Assembly: GCA_944322775.1 (NCBI GenBank)
Contig: CALUQA010000165.1
Coordinates: forward strand, 1-12,768
Source of the DNA: an uncultured Elusimicrobiales bacterium
GTDB lineage: Bacteria; Elusimicrobiota; Elusimicrobia; Elusimicrobiales; Elusimicrobiaceae
Length of the DNA: 12,768 bases
Reading direction: 5' to 3'
In this document: piece after piece, positions 6,528 to 12,768 of the stretch
Numbering within the stretch: the stretch's first letter is position 1
How the letters are laid out: each line of letters starts with the position of its first letter
Program-made: the position numbers and the translations under genes
The notes under the pieces: model-generated
What the model was told of the DNA's origin: nothing
Database searches by the model: none
Seen by the model: only the letters and a program-made list of their open reading frames with translations

Positions 6528-6545
6528 AAAGGCAGGGGGTGAACT

Positions 6546-6830
6546 ATGAACTGGCAAAGCATTTTGGTGGGGCTTGGCAGTTTTGTGATTATCGGGGTGT
6601 TTCACCCGATAGTCATTAAGGGGGAATATTATTTCTCCAAAAAAATATGGCCCGTATTTTTAGCGGCGGGCCTGGGCTGTTTGGCATGGGCCTTGTTTAT
6701 GCGGCATATGGCCTGGGCATGCCTGATAAGCATGTTGGGCTTTACGTGTTTGTGGAGCATTAAAGAGCTTTTTGAACAGGAGGAGCGCGTTAAAAAAGGC
6801 TGGGCGCCCAAAAACCCAAACAGAAAATAA
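6546..6830 (+). CDS. DUF4491 family small membrane protein
   Basis: This 94-residue protein matches the DUF4491 family as I remember it. It starts MNWQSILVGLGSF, has a first membrane helix ending IIGVFHPIVIKGEYYF, two more hydrophobic segments (about 35-50 and 55-72), and the highly conserved soluble tail WSIKELFEQEERVKKGW followed by PKNP. The length is typical of the family. Three membrane spans with a charged tail are likely, and the function is not known. A strong AGGGGGTGA ribosome site lies just before the ATG. It is a single-gene unit between two terminators. Confidence 0.87.
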   Translation: MNWQSILVGLGSFVIIGVFHPIVIKGEYYFSKKIWPVFLAAGLGCLAWALFMRHMAWACLISMLGFTCLWSIKELFEQEERVKKGWAPKNPNRK

Positions 6831-6844
6831 ATCGCTTTTATGCA

Positions 6845-6876
6845 AAACCCCGCCTTCCAAACGGAACGCGGGGTTT
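6845..6876. terminator. Hairpin shared by the DUF4491 gene and tRNA-Ser
   Basis: AAACCCCGC (6845-6853) pairs with GCGGGGTTT (6868-6876). After one mismatch, an inner TTCC/GGAA stem closes a four-base loop. On the plus strand it follows the DUF4491 stop codon by 14 nt. On the minus strand it follows the tRNA 3' end and reads into a TTTT run, so it can end both convergent transcripts. The T run is weaker on the plus strand. Confidence 0.75.
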
Positions 6877-6884
6877 AAAATCTA

Positions 6885-6969
6885 CGGAGAGGGAGGGATT
6901 CGAACCCTCGAAGCCTTGCGGCTTACAGGTTTTCGAGACCTGCTGTTTCGACCACTCACACACCTCTCC
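6885..6969 (-). tRNA. tRNA-Ser, anticodon CGA (decodes UCG)
   Basis: On the minus strand the 85-nt sequence folds as a class II tRNA. The acceptor GGAGAGG pairs with CCTCTCC, with discriminator G. The anticodon stem CAGGT/ACCTG encloses the loop CTCGAAA, giving anticodon CGA. The long variable arm is AAGCC-GCAA-GGCTT, and the T arm GAGGG/CCCTC encloses TTCGAAT. The long variable arm and discriminator G agree with serine. The CCA end is not encoded (the next bases are TAGA), so it must be added after transcription. Confidence 0.96.
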
Positions 6970-6981
6970 AAATCTCTTTAT

Positions 6982-6987
6982 ATTATA
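6982..6987 (-). promoter_or_regulatory. -10 element of the tRNA-Ser gene
   Basis: A perfect TATAAT on the minus strand lies 12 bp upstream of the mature tRNA 5' end, so transcription would begin about 5 nt before the tRNA. No clear -35 is seen. The upstream hydrolase gene has no obvious terminator, so some read-through into the tRNA is also possible. Confidence 0.6.
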
Positions 6988-7078
6988 ACAAACTGTGGCG
7001 TCCTCTTGCCGAAGGGGCCTGTTTGGGCTCTTCCCTGCACAGCGAGGGCGCGCGGACAGAGGCTTTGCGTTGGCTGTT

Positions 7079-7900
7079 CTATCGGCAGGAAGCCACAAAT
7101 TCCAGCGCGCGTTTTTCCAGCCAGCCAAACTCCCCATGTGCGCCCACGGGGGAGGCATAAGCCTGCGTTCCGTGCGGGGCCAGGCGCGCCAGCGCCGCGC
7201 TCATTTGCCAGGGGACAGTTTCGTCCGCTTTGCTGTATGCCACCAGCAGCGGGGGGACAATACGGCCGATTTTGCGGGTATTGTCGCAGCTTCTGGCGCA
7301 TAAAATAAGGTGCAGAAAGGGAAGCACAAGCCGTTGTTTTAAAGACCAGGGTTTATAGTGCTTGTCCAGACGGAAAGCGCCCATTTCTATGCTGGAGGTA
7401 AACGGACTTTGCGCAATGACGGCCTTAAAGGGCAAAGCGGCATTGTTTAACGCCGTTTGCAAACAAACGGCATTGCCTAAAGAAAAGCCCCATAAAATAA
7501 TTTTCCGCGGCGGGATTTTTTTGCCGTGCAGCAAATAGTTCAGCACCGCCTGTCCGTCCTGGTAGGCGTTTTTTTCACTGGCGCGGCCGGTGCTGTGGCC
7601 AAAGCCGCGGTAGTCAAAAAGCAAAACCCCCAGGCCCTGTGCGGCGTAACGCTCTGCAAACGGGGCAAAGTGGGAAAGGTTACCGCCGTTGCCGTGGAAG
7701 AACAAAATAGTGTCCTTGTCTTTTTGTGCCGGGATATACAGGGCCTGTATTTTGCCTTTTGCACTGGGCAGAAAAAACGGCTCCGCCGGCAGTTTTTCGG
7801 GCAAAAAACCGCGCACCGGATGAAAAATAAACTCATCGGCTTTGCGTCCCAAGACCACATAAACGGCCACTAAAAGCAAAAGAACAATAAGATAAATCAT
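7079..7900 (-). CDS. Membrane-anchored alpha/beta hydrolase (BEM46/ABHD13-like)
   Basis: This 273-residue serine hydrolase has an N-terminal membrane helix (residues 1-18) that should tether it to the inner membrane. The alpha/beta hydrolase fold shows the oxyanion-loop motif HGNGGN (69-74), FDYRGFGHSTG (95-105) and the nucleophile elbow GFSLG with Ser140. The likely acid is Asp226 in KADETVP and the base is His255 in GAHGEFGW. The order and motifs match the BEM46/ABHD13 group, whose substrates are mostly unknown (esters, thioesters or amides). Its ATG overlaps the stop of the upstream nucleotidyltransferase-fold gene (ATGA, 7897-7900) and no Shine-Dalgarno is visible, so translation is probably coupled. 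No clear terminator follows before the tRNA gene. Confidence 0.9.
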   Translation of the reverse strand: MIYLIVLLLLVAVYVVLGRKADEFIFHPVRGFLPEKLPAEPFFLPSAKGKIQALYIPAQKDKDTILFFHGNGGNLSHFAPFAERYAAQGLGVLLFDYRGFGHSTGRASEKNAYQDGQAVLNYLLHGKKIPPRKIILWGFSLGNAVCLQTALNNAALPFKAVIAQSPFTSSIEMGAFRLDKHYKPWSLKQRLVLPFLHLILCARSCDNTRKIGRIVPPLLVAYSKADETVPWQMSAALARLAPHGTQAYASPVGAHGEFGWLEKRALEFVASCR

Positions 7901-8490
7901 TTTTTAAGCGGCCAGCACAGTATTTGGTTTTTATCCTGTTTGGCGTACCATTCATTAAATTGTTCTGCGGTGCGCACCCCGTCGCGCAAAACGGCGGTGT
8001 ATATCCAAATGCCGCCGATGTGCGGCGTTTTGGGCAGGGCCTTTTTTATGTTCAAAATGGCGGTGCGGGTGTCGTCTGTCAGCATTTCTTTGATGGCGGC
8101 GGCTTGCTTTTCAAAATAGCCGTCGTAGCGGCTGGAGCGCATGATGTGGATAATGTCCAAATTCCATTCCTGCCCTCTTTCGTCTTCAAAAAAAACGTGC
8201 CATTCCACGCAGGCTTCGGGCGTGTCCAGCAGGTTTTGGCAGGTAAGGCGTTTAAAGCCTTTTTGTTGGGCAATCATGGCCATGGCGGCAAAGGCGTCTT
8301 CCATGTCAAACGGGTCGGTATAAACATGCAGGTCAATGTCATGACTGTCAAAATACAGCCCGCAGGCCAAAGAACCGACAATATGCACTTCCGCCCCTTG
8401 CAAATCCCACGCCGTCACCGCGCGGCTTTGGCGCAGCATGGCAAAGGCTTGCTGGGCATTTTGTTGGGCTAACTGTAAAATGTTTTCCAT
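7897..8490 (-). CDS. Nucleotidyltransferase-fold protein
   Basis: The 197-residue product carries the signature of the polymerase-beta-type nucleotidyltransferase fold. HIVGSLACGLYFDSHDIDLHVY contains the GS motif (39-40) and the paired metal ligands Asp51 and Asp53. A third carboxylate follows at Asp112 in WNLDIIHI. All three metal-binding acids are present, so the protein may be active, transferring a nucleotide to a protein, RNA or small molecule. The rest, including the C-terminal ILCWPLKK, gives no subfamily clue. I chose the ATG at 8490 because TATAAT lies exactly 6 nt upstream. Starting at 8541 would add 17 residues and place the start inside the divergent promoter. It forms a two-gene unit with the hydrolase and is divergent from the DUF2157 cassette. 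Confidence 0.75.
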   Translation of the reverse strand: MENILQLAQQNAQQAFAMLRQSRAVTAWDLQGAEVHIVGSLACGLYFDSHDIDLHVYTDPFDMEDAFAAMAMIAQQKGFKRLTCQNLLDTPEACVEWHVFFEDERGQEWNLDIIHIMRSSRYDGYFEKQAAAIKEMLTDDTRTAILNIKKALPKTPHIGGIWIYTAVLRDGVRTAEQFNEWYAKQDKNQILCWPLKK

Positions 8491-8496
8491 ATATCT

Positions 8497-8535
8497 ATTA
8501 TAGTAATTACGAATGGGTGCGTTTAATAGTACAAT
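8497..8535. promoter_or_regulatory. Back-to-back divergent promoters, both apparently leaderless
   Basis: The minus strand has TATAAT (8497-8502) followed by AGATAT and the ATG at 8490. The plus strand has TACAAT (8530-8535) followed by AGACAT and the ATG at 8542. Both start codons fall where transcription should begin. The two starts are only 51 bp apart, with no Shine-Dalgarno sequence on either side. A weak TTACGA lies 17 bp upstream of the rightward -10. Confidence 0.62.
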
Positions 8536-8541
8536 AGACAT

Positions 8542-9390
8542 ATGAAAGAATTTTTAGCTTCGTTTAAATCTTCTCTGCCCGCCTGGTCGGTGCCGCTGTG
8601 CGGCCTGACGGGCGCGGCGTTGTTTTTGGCCGGCACGGTGTGCTTTGTGGCTTATAATTGGGCCGCTTTGGGCACGCTGTACAAATTTGCCCTGCCGCTT
8701 TTGGGCTTGCTGGTCTGTGCCTGGGGTGCCTATATAAAAGGGTTGCAAAGCGGCACAGGCAAAGCATTTTCTTTTGCGTGCGGTTTGTTTATCGGGCTGT
8801 TTTGGGTAGTGTACGGGCAGGTGTATCAAAGCGGGGCTTTTGTGTACGAGTTTTGCCTGGCCTGGGCGCTTAGCCTTTTGCCGCTTGCCTTGCTGGCGGG
8901 CAACCGCTGGCTGTGGCTGTTGTGGGCGGCGGTAAGCAACCTGTATATTATTTCTTATTATTGGGTCCCGATGGCCGATGCCAGTGACGGCGGCCGTTTT
9001 TTTTGGTGTATGTTTGCACTGAATATTTTGTGTTTTGCCGCCAGCGAATGGACCGCGCGGCGCCGCGGCAAAGGCGGTTGGTTTTCGCTTTTCTTTTTGG
9101 CGGCGGCTCTGTGGGCTTGCTTGCTGCACGGGATAGGGCTTTGGAACGGTGCCTTTTGGACGGCGGTTTGTTTGATCCTTTTGTTGGGTGTTTACGCCTG
9201 GCGGTTTAAACGCGGGGCGACGCAGCTTGCTTTTTGTGCGCTGGCTTTGGATATTTTGTTTGCCGAGCGTATTATTTCCACCCTGCGCTACGGCGGGGAT
9301 ATTGTGACGGTGCTGGCCGTGCTTGCGGTGTTTGTGCTCAGCGCGGGCGGCGTTTATGTGTTAAGCAGACAGGGGGGAGAAAATGAATAA
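8542..9390 (+). CDS. DUF2157 family integral membrane protein
   Basis: This 282-residue protein consists of about eight hydrophobic helices. The N-terminal part carries the DUF2157 hallmarks: GTVCFVAYNWAALGTLYKFA (about 31-50) and the downstream block GLFWVVYGQVYQSGA (about 85-99). The family's function is unknown. It starts the membrane cassette with the DUF4401 and GDYXXLXY genes, and these three families are commonly found side by side, which supports all three calls. It overlaps the next gene by 8 bp. The ATG follows TACAAT by 6 nt and lacks a Shine-Dalgarno, suggesting a leaderless mRNA for the whole cassette. Confidence 0.85.
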   Translation: MKEFLASFKSSLPAWSVPLCGLTGAALFLAGTVCFVAYNWAALGTLYKFALPLLGLLVCAWGAYIKGLQSGTGKAFSFACGLFIGLFWVVYGQVYQSGAFVYEFCLAWALSLLPLALLAGNRWLWLLWAAVSNLYIISYYWVPMADASDGGRFFWCMFALNILCFAASEWTARRRGKGGWFSLFFLAAALWACLLHGIGLWNGAFWTAVCLILLLGVYAWRFKRGATQLAFCALALDILFAERIISTLRYGGDIVTVLAVLAVFVLSAGGVYVLSRQGGENE

Positions 9391-10291
9391 TACGGAAAAT
9401 AAACTGCCCTTTATGGTGTCTGCCCTGCTGGCCATCGGGGCGTGGATGGCGTGTGTGGCGGCCCTGTTTTTAATCGGTTTGCAAAACCTGCTTTGGCCGG
9501 GGGCCGTGTTTGTGGCGCTGGCGGCCGTGCTGGTGTATGCGGCGGGGCGCAAAAGCGGCCTGGCCGGGACGTTTATGGAGCAGGCGGCGCTGGCGTTTTC
9601 CCTCTGTGGCAAAGGGTTGCTGATTTTTGGCATGGTTTTTTTGTGGAAATTAACCCCGGGGCAAATATGCCTTTTGGTGTGGGCGGTGTCTGCCGTCAGT
9701 TACTTTGTTTTTACGCAAAAAATGGACCGCGCCGTCATGGCTTTTTGCAGTATGCTGGCTTTGCAGTATTGGCTGTTTGAGTATCAAACGGAAATATGGC
9801 CCTATATGGAAACGCTCAGCATAGTGCTTTTTGTGCTGGCGTATGTGCTTTTCTTTGTGCCCAGTGAAAAGGTCAGCCCTTTGGCGTGGGGAATTTTGCC
9901 TTCCTGCGCGGTGGCGTTTGTTTTGGGTTTGTTTGGCGCGGCTCCGTTTGGGTTGGCGCTGAACACTTTGTTGTTGGGCGCTTGTCTGTGCGGGGTGTAC
10001 GCCTGGCGCACGAAAGAAAAATTTAATATAGGCCTAGCGGTACTTATCATACTGCTTTGCTATTTGACCAACAGCGGCACGGTGATGGGCGTTGCCTTGC
10101 TGGCGCTGGCCTTTGGGCAAAACCGCCTGAGCCTTAAAATTGCCGGGTTTGTGGTGTTTGCGGCGTCTTTAATTTGGCTGTACTATCACATGCAAACCAC
10201 GCTTTTGGTAAAAGCGTATTATCTGTGGGCGGTGGGGCTTGTATTGCTTTTGGTGTACGCCTGGCAGAAAAGGGGGCATTATGCGTGCTAA
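9383..10291 (+). CDS. DUF4401-like integral membrane protein
   Basis: The 302-residue product is almost entirely membrane helices (about ten). An N-terminal LLAIGAWMACVAALFLIGLQ segment resembles the start of DUF4401 proteins. I assign it to DUF4401 mostly on that segment, its length and its position between a DUF2157 gene and a GDYXXLXY gene. GGGGGAG (9374-9380) is a strong ribosome site inside the end of the upstream gene. It overlaps the gene before by 8 bp and the gene after by 11 bp, so the three are translated as a unit. The function is unknown. Confidence 0.78.
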   Translation: MNNTENKLPFMVSALLAIGAWMACVAALFLIGLQNLLWPGAVFVALAAVLVYAAGRKSGLAGTFMEQAALAFSLCGKGLLIFGMVFLWKLTPGQICLLVWAVSAVSYFVFTQKMDRAVMAFCSMLALQYWLFEYQTEIWPYMETLSIVLFVLAYVLFFVPSEKVSPLAWGILPSCAVAFVLGLFGAAPFGLALNTLLLGACLCGVYAWRTKEKFNIGLAVLIILLCYLTNSGTVMGVALLALAFGQNRLSLKIAGFVVFAASLIWLYYHMQTTLLVKAYYLWAVGLVLLLVYAWQKRGHYAC

Positions 10292-10760
10292 ATGGTTTTT
10301 TCTTTTATCTTGTGTACTGGCCGGTTTTTTGGGCGGCTACGCCCTAAACACCCAGCGGGCTTTGCAAACGGCCCGCACGGTGTATTTAAAAATAGAACCG
10401 TTTGACCCGCGCGCCCTGTTAAGCGGCGATTATATGCAGGTAAATTATGATTTTGAAAGGCCGTATCTGGCAAAACAAGGCCAGCCGCTGGTGCTGCAGG
10501 TGGGGGAAAATGACGTGCTTTCTTTGCCCGTTGCCGAAGGAAAAGAAGCCCTTGCCGCGCAGGCCAATACGCCGCAAGAACAGTCCCAAACGGTAAGCAT
10601 AAAAACCCTGGGCCCCAGTTACCGCGTGCCGCACCAGTTTTATTTTCAGGAAGGCACCGGCAAAAAATATGAAAATGCCGCCTATGCCAAAGCGGCCGTT
10701 TTGCCAAACGGTTCCCTGTTGCTGGTGGGGTTGACGGACGAAAATTTTAATTTGTTATAA
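10281..10760 (+). CDS. GDYXXLXY domain protein
   Basis: This 159-residue protein has an N-terminal membrane anchor or uncleaved signal (about 6-22) and a periplasmic domain. It contains the family signature: PFDPRALLSGDYMQVNYDF, with GDYMQVNY at residues 49-56 (Val in place of the usual Leu). A later segment, EGTGKKYENAAYAKAAV, matches the second conserved block of this family. The function is unknown. I start it at the ATG 10281, which has AGGGGG four bases upstream and overlaps the DUF4401 gene; an upstream TTG (10239) would add 14 unrelated residues. No terminator follows, so the Mrp gene 32 bp downstream may be co-transcribed. Confidence 0.87.
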   Translation: MRAKWFFLLSCVLAGFLGGYALNTQRALQTARTVYLKIEPFDPRALLSGDYMQVNYDFERPYLAKQGQPLVLQVGENDVLSLPVAEGKEALAAQANTPQEQSQTVSIKTLGPSYRVPHQFYFQEGTGKKYENAAYAKAAVLPNGSLLLVGLTDENFNLL

Positions 10761-10792
10761 GGACGCGGATTTCCGCACCTGAGGAGATTTAC

Positions 10793-11623
10793 ATGAGTGA
10801 ATGCAATCACGACTGCGCTTCCTGCAGTCAAAACTGCGGGCAGCGGCAAGAGCCGCAAAGCCTGATAGAAAAACCCAATCCGCATGCCCGTATTCAAAAA
10901 GTAATTGCCGTGTGCAGCGGCAAGGGGGGCGTGGGTAAATCGTTAGTTACGGCCCTGTTGGCCAGCGCCGCGCAAAAGCAAGGCTTGCGCGCCGGCGTGC
11001 TGGACGCGGATATTACGGGCCCGTCTATCCCCAAAATGTTTGGCGTGCACGAACGCGCCAAAGGCGACCAAAGCGGCGTTTACCCGGTGCTCAGCAAGGG
11101 CGGCGTGCAGCTGATGTCTTTAAATTTGCTTTTGGATAACGAAACCGACCCCGTCATCTGGCGCGGCCCGCTGATTACGGGCACGGTCAAACAGTTTTGG
11201 ACGGAAGTGATTTGGGACGATGTGGATATTCTGTTTGTGGACATGCCGCCCGGCACGGGGGACGTGACCTTAACGGTCTTCCAAAGCCTGCCGGTGGACG
11301 GAATTGTGTTTGTGACCAGTCCTCAGGAATTGGTGGGCATGATTGTGGAAAAGGCCGTCAAAATGGCCAAAATGATGAACCTGCCTTTGGCCGCCCTGGT
11401 GGAAAACATGAGCTATTTCGTCTGCTCCGACTGCGGCAAAAAGCATGAAATTTTTGGCCACAGCCGTGTGGAAGAAACCGCCAAAACCTTTGGCATACCC
11501 GCCACGGCGCGCCTGCCCCTAAGCCCCGACATTGCCGCCGCGGCAGACAGAGGCGGCGTGGAAGGCCTGACTTTGGAACAGTTGGCCCCGGTACTGAAAA
11601 CATTGGAAAATATTAAAAAATAA
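10793..11623 (+). CDS. Mrp/NBP35-type Fe-S cluster carrier P-loop ATPase
   Basis: This 276-residue protein is a cytoplasmic deviant-Walker ATPase that carries and delivers [4Fe-4S] clusters. It shows CSGKGGVGKS (41-50, P-loop with signature Lys), the DADITGPSIPKMFG switch (71-84), FVDMPPGTGDVTL (148-160, Walker B region) and the C-terminal CSDC (Cys211, Cys214), which forms the bridging cluster site in the dimer. It also has an N-terminal Cys cluster, C4, C8, C11 and C15 (CX3CX2CX3C). This parallels the extra N-terminal cluster of Nbp35-type proteins and is absent from the short E. coli-like forms. It lacks the DUF59 domain some Mrp proteins carry. GAGGAG (10781-10786) is a well-placed ribosome site. 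The 32-bp gap from the GDYXXLXY gene holds only a small GCGG/CCGC hairpin without a T run, so read-through from the membrane cassette is likely. Confidence 0.94.
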   Translation: MSECNHDCASCSQNCGQRQEPQSLIEKPNPHARIQKVIAVCSGKGGVGKSLVTALLASAAQKQGLRAGVLDADITGPSIPKMFGVHERAKGDQSGVYPVLSKGGVQLMSLNLLLDNETDPVIWRGPLITGTVKQFWTEVIWDDVDILFVDMPPGTGDVTLTVFQSLPVDGIVFVTSPQELVGMIVEKAVKMAKMMNLPLAALVENMSYFVCSDCGKKHEIFGHSRVEETAKTFGIPATARLPLSPDIAAAADRGGVEGLTLEQLAPVLKTLENIKK

Positions 11624-11627
11624 AATC

Positions 11628-11668
11628 TTGCGGTGCGGAGGAAACCCCGCACCGCAAAAGCATTTTTT
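11628..11668 (+). terminator. Intrinsic terminator after the Mrp gene
   Basis: TTGCGGTGCGG (11628-11638) pairs perfectly with CCGCACCGCAA (11647-11657). A T6 run (11663-11668) follows a short AAGCA spacer. It begins 5 nt after the Mrp stop codon and separates that gene from the aminotransferase. Confidence 0.85.
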
Positions 11669-11721
11669 GGGCCGGAGGCTAAAGCGCAGAAAAGACTATC
11701 CCTTTTGGCTTCATTAAATGT

Positions 11722-11739
11722 TACAATGAGGGTAAGGAG
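11722..11739 (+). promoter_or_regulatory. -10 element and Shine-Dalgarno of the aminotransferase gene
   Basis: TACAAT (11722-11727) is a good -10 with no clear -35 partner. AAGGAG (11734-11739) follows, 10 nt before the ATG at 11750. Unlike the leaderless starts elsewhere in the window, this gene has a leader with a ribosome site. Confidence 0.5.
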
Positions 11740-11749
11740 TTTTTACCGT

Positions 11750-12768
11750 ATGTCCGATTTAACCTTAAGCAAACGTGCGCAAACCATTGGCGATTCTCCT
11801 ACGCTGAAAATCAATGCGTTGGCGCGCGCGCTGAAAAAAGAAGGCAAGCCCATTGTGCATTTGGGCGGCGGTGAACCCGTTTTTCCCGCGCCGCTTTCGG
11901 CTGTGGACGCTATTGTGGCCAAGGCTAAAAGCCGCAAAATAAAATATTCTCCTTCCAGCGGCACGCCGGAACTGAAAGAGGCGGTTGCCAAATACACCTT
12001 AGAAAATTACGACTGGCAGGTGTCTGCGGAAAACATTATCATTTCCGCGGGGGCCAAACAGGCTTTGTTTAACTTTTTGCTCGCGGCCGTGAACGAAGGC
12101 GACGAAGTGGTCTTCCCCGCGCCGTATTGGGTAAGCTACCCGGAAATGGTCAAAATGGCCGGCGGCACGCCCGTTATCGTCCGCCCGGACGCGGGGCAGC
12201 TGTGCGTGCGTTTTGAGCAGCTGGCCGCCGCGGTGACGGACAAGACCAAAGCCATTTTGCTCAACAGCCCCAACAATCCTTCGGGCCAGATTTTTGACGA
12301 AGATTTTATCAAACAAACCGTACAGCTGGCCGAAAAGAAAAACGTTTTTTTAGTCATGGACGATATTTACCATAAGCTCGTCTTTGACAAAAAAGTATGC
12401 CCTAACCCGCATAAATACAGCACGCAGGGCCAAAACCTGGTCGTCGTCAACGGCGTATCCAAAGTATACGGCCTGACGGGGCTGCGCATTGGGTGGGCAG
12501 TGTCGGAAAATAAAACTTTAATCAGCGCCATGGGCCGCATGCAAGCCCAGAGCACTTCGTGCAACAGTGACCTGTCGGAAACGGCGGCCGCCGCTGCCTT
12601 GAACGGAGACCAAAGCTGCATTAAAGAACTTTGCTCTTTGTTGGAACAGAATAGAAACGTACTGCTGGCAGAGCTGGCGCAAATCCCGCATTTGCGCGTG
12701 CAAAAGCCGCAGGGAACTTTCTATTCATTTGCCGATTTTAGCTATTATAATCCGGATTCGCAGGTGCT
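11750..12768 (+). CDS. PLP-dependent class I aminotransferase, probably aspartate aminotransferase (right end cut off)
   Basis: The 339 visible residues belong to fold type I aminotransferases, which swap an amino group between an amino acid and a 2-oxo acid. Visible landmarks are KYSPSSGTPELKEAV (the substrate-loop region), ISAGAKQALF (cofactor phosphate site), LNSPNNPSG with Asn176, DDIYHKL with Asp204 and Tyr207, and SKVYGLTGLRIGW with the Schiff-base Lys238 (codon at 12461-12463). The GTFYSFADFS segment near the visible end precedes the region that would hold the carboxylate-binding Arg, which lies beyond the edge. The motif spacing resembles subgroup I-gamma/Ib aspartate aminotransferases, but aromatic or other specificity cannot be excluded. 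It has its own promoter and ribosome site, downstream of the Mrp terminator. Confidence 0.93.
   Translation, partial: MSDLTLSKRAQTIGDSPTLKINALARALKKEGKPIVHLGGGEPVFPAPLSAVDAIVAKAKSRKIKYSPSSGTPELKEAVAKYTLENYDWQVSAENIIISAGAKQALFNFLLAAVNEGDEVVFPAPYWVSYPEMVKMAGGTPVIVRPDAGQLCVRFEQLAAAVTDKTKAILLNSPNNPSGQIFDEDFIKQTVQLAEKKNVFLVMDDIYHKLVFDKKVCPNPHKYSTQGQNLVVVNGVSKVYGLTGLRIGWAVSENKTLISAMGRMQAQSTSCNSDLSETAAAAALNGDQSCIKELCSLLEQNRNVLLAELAQIPHLRVQKPQGTFYSFADFSYYNPDSQV

Noticed and set aside
6970..7078. Possible extra RNA gene or terminator between the hydrolase stop and tRNA-Ser
   Set aside because: Only short 4-bp pairings without a T run were found. The one supported element is the tRNA promoter -10.
8491..8541. 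Longer N-terminus for the nucleotidyltransferase-fold protein starting at 8541
   Set aside because: It would translate through the gene's own TATAAT and place the start against the divergent gene. The start at 8490 has the correctly spaced -10.
10765..10776. Small GCGG/CCGC hairpin between the GDYXXLXY and Mrp genes as a terminator
   Set aside because: The stem is only 4-5 bp and no T run follows.

Overview
The window reads as ordinary chromosomal DNA from a diderm bacterium. Several exported proteins carry Sec signal peptides, there is an ECF sigma / anti-sigma pair with a periplasmic sensor-like domain, and gene density is high with short GC-rich intrinsic terminators. The gene mix (Fmt, MATE, DUF4491, DUF2157/DUF4401/GDYXXLXY, Mrp with an N-terminal Cys cluster, class I aminotransferase), the fairly G+C-balanced coding sequence and the Ala/Lys-rich proteins would suit a gut anaerobe such as an Elusimicrobiota member. 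That placement is a guess from general resemblance and has not been tested. No IS element, integrase, CRISPR array or phage gene is visible.

Layout. The 5' end of fmt (minus strand) opens the window. A spacer of about 180 bp leads to an unrecognised secreted protein (331-1383), which converges on a MATE efflux gene (minus, 1447-2907) through a bidirectional terminator. Divergent from MATE is a three-gene operon (3002-5363): an ECF sigma factor, a single-pass anti-sigma-like protein with eight Cys in its outer domain, and a periplasmic thioredoxin domain fused to a CcdA/DsbD-like membrane domain. An Ala-rich exported protein built on 28-residue repeats (5474-6460) and a small DUF4491 membrane protein (6546-6830) follow, each with its own terminator. 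A tRNA-Ser(CGA) (minus) shares the DUF4491 terminator.

Next comes a minus-strand pair, a nucleotidyltransferase-fold protein and a membrane-anchored alpha/beta hydrolase (8490-7079). It is divergent from the DUF2157-DUF4401-GDYXXLXY membrane cassette (8542-10760). An Mrp/NBP35-type Fe-S carrier ATPase (10793-11623) follows that cassette. A class I aminotransferase (from 11750) runs off the right edge. No stretch over 300 bases lacks a gene; the largest gap is 147-330.

Two observations stand out. First, the sigma / Cys-rich anti-sigma / thiol-redox operon looks like a self-contained envelope redox-sensing circuit. Second, all five genes that begin a transcription unit without a Shine-Dalgarno sequence (fmt, MATE, sigma, nucleotidyltransferase, DUF2157) have a TANNNT hexamer exactly 6 nt before the ATG. 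That is the geometry expected of leaderless mRNAs. Other genes in the same window have clear Shine-Dalgarno sequences, so the genome appears to use both initiation modes.
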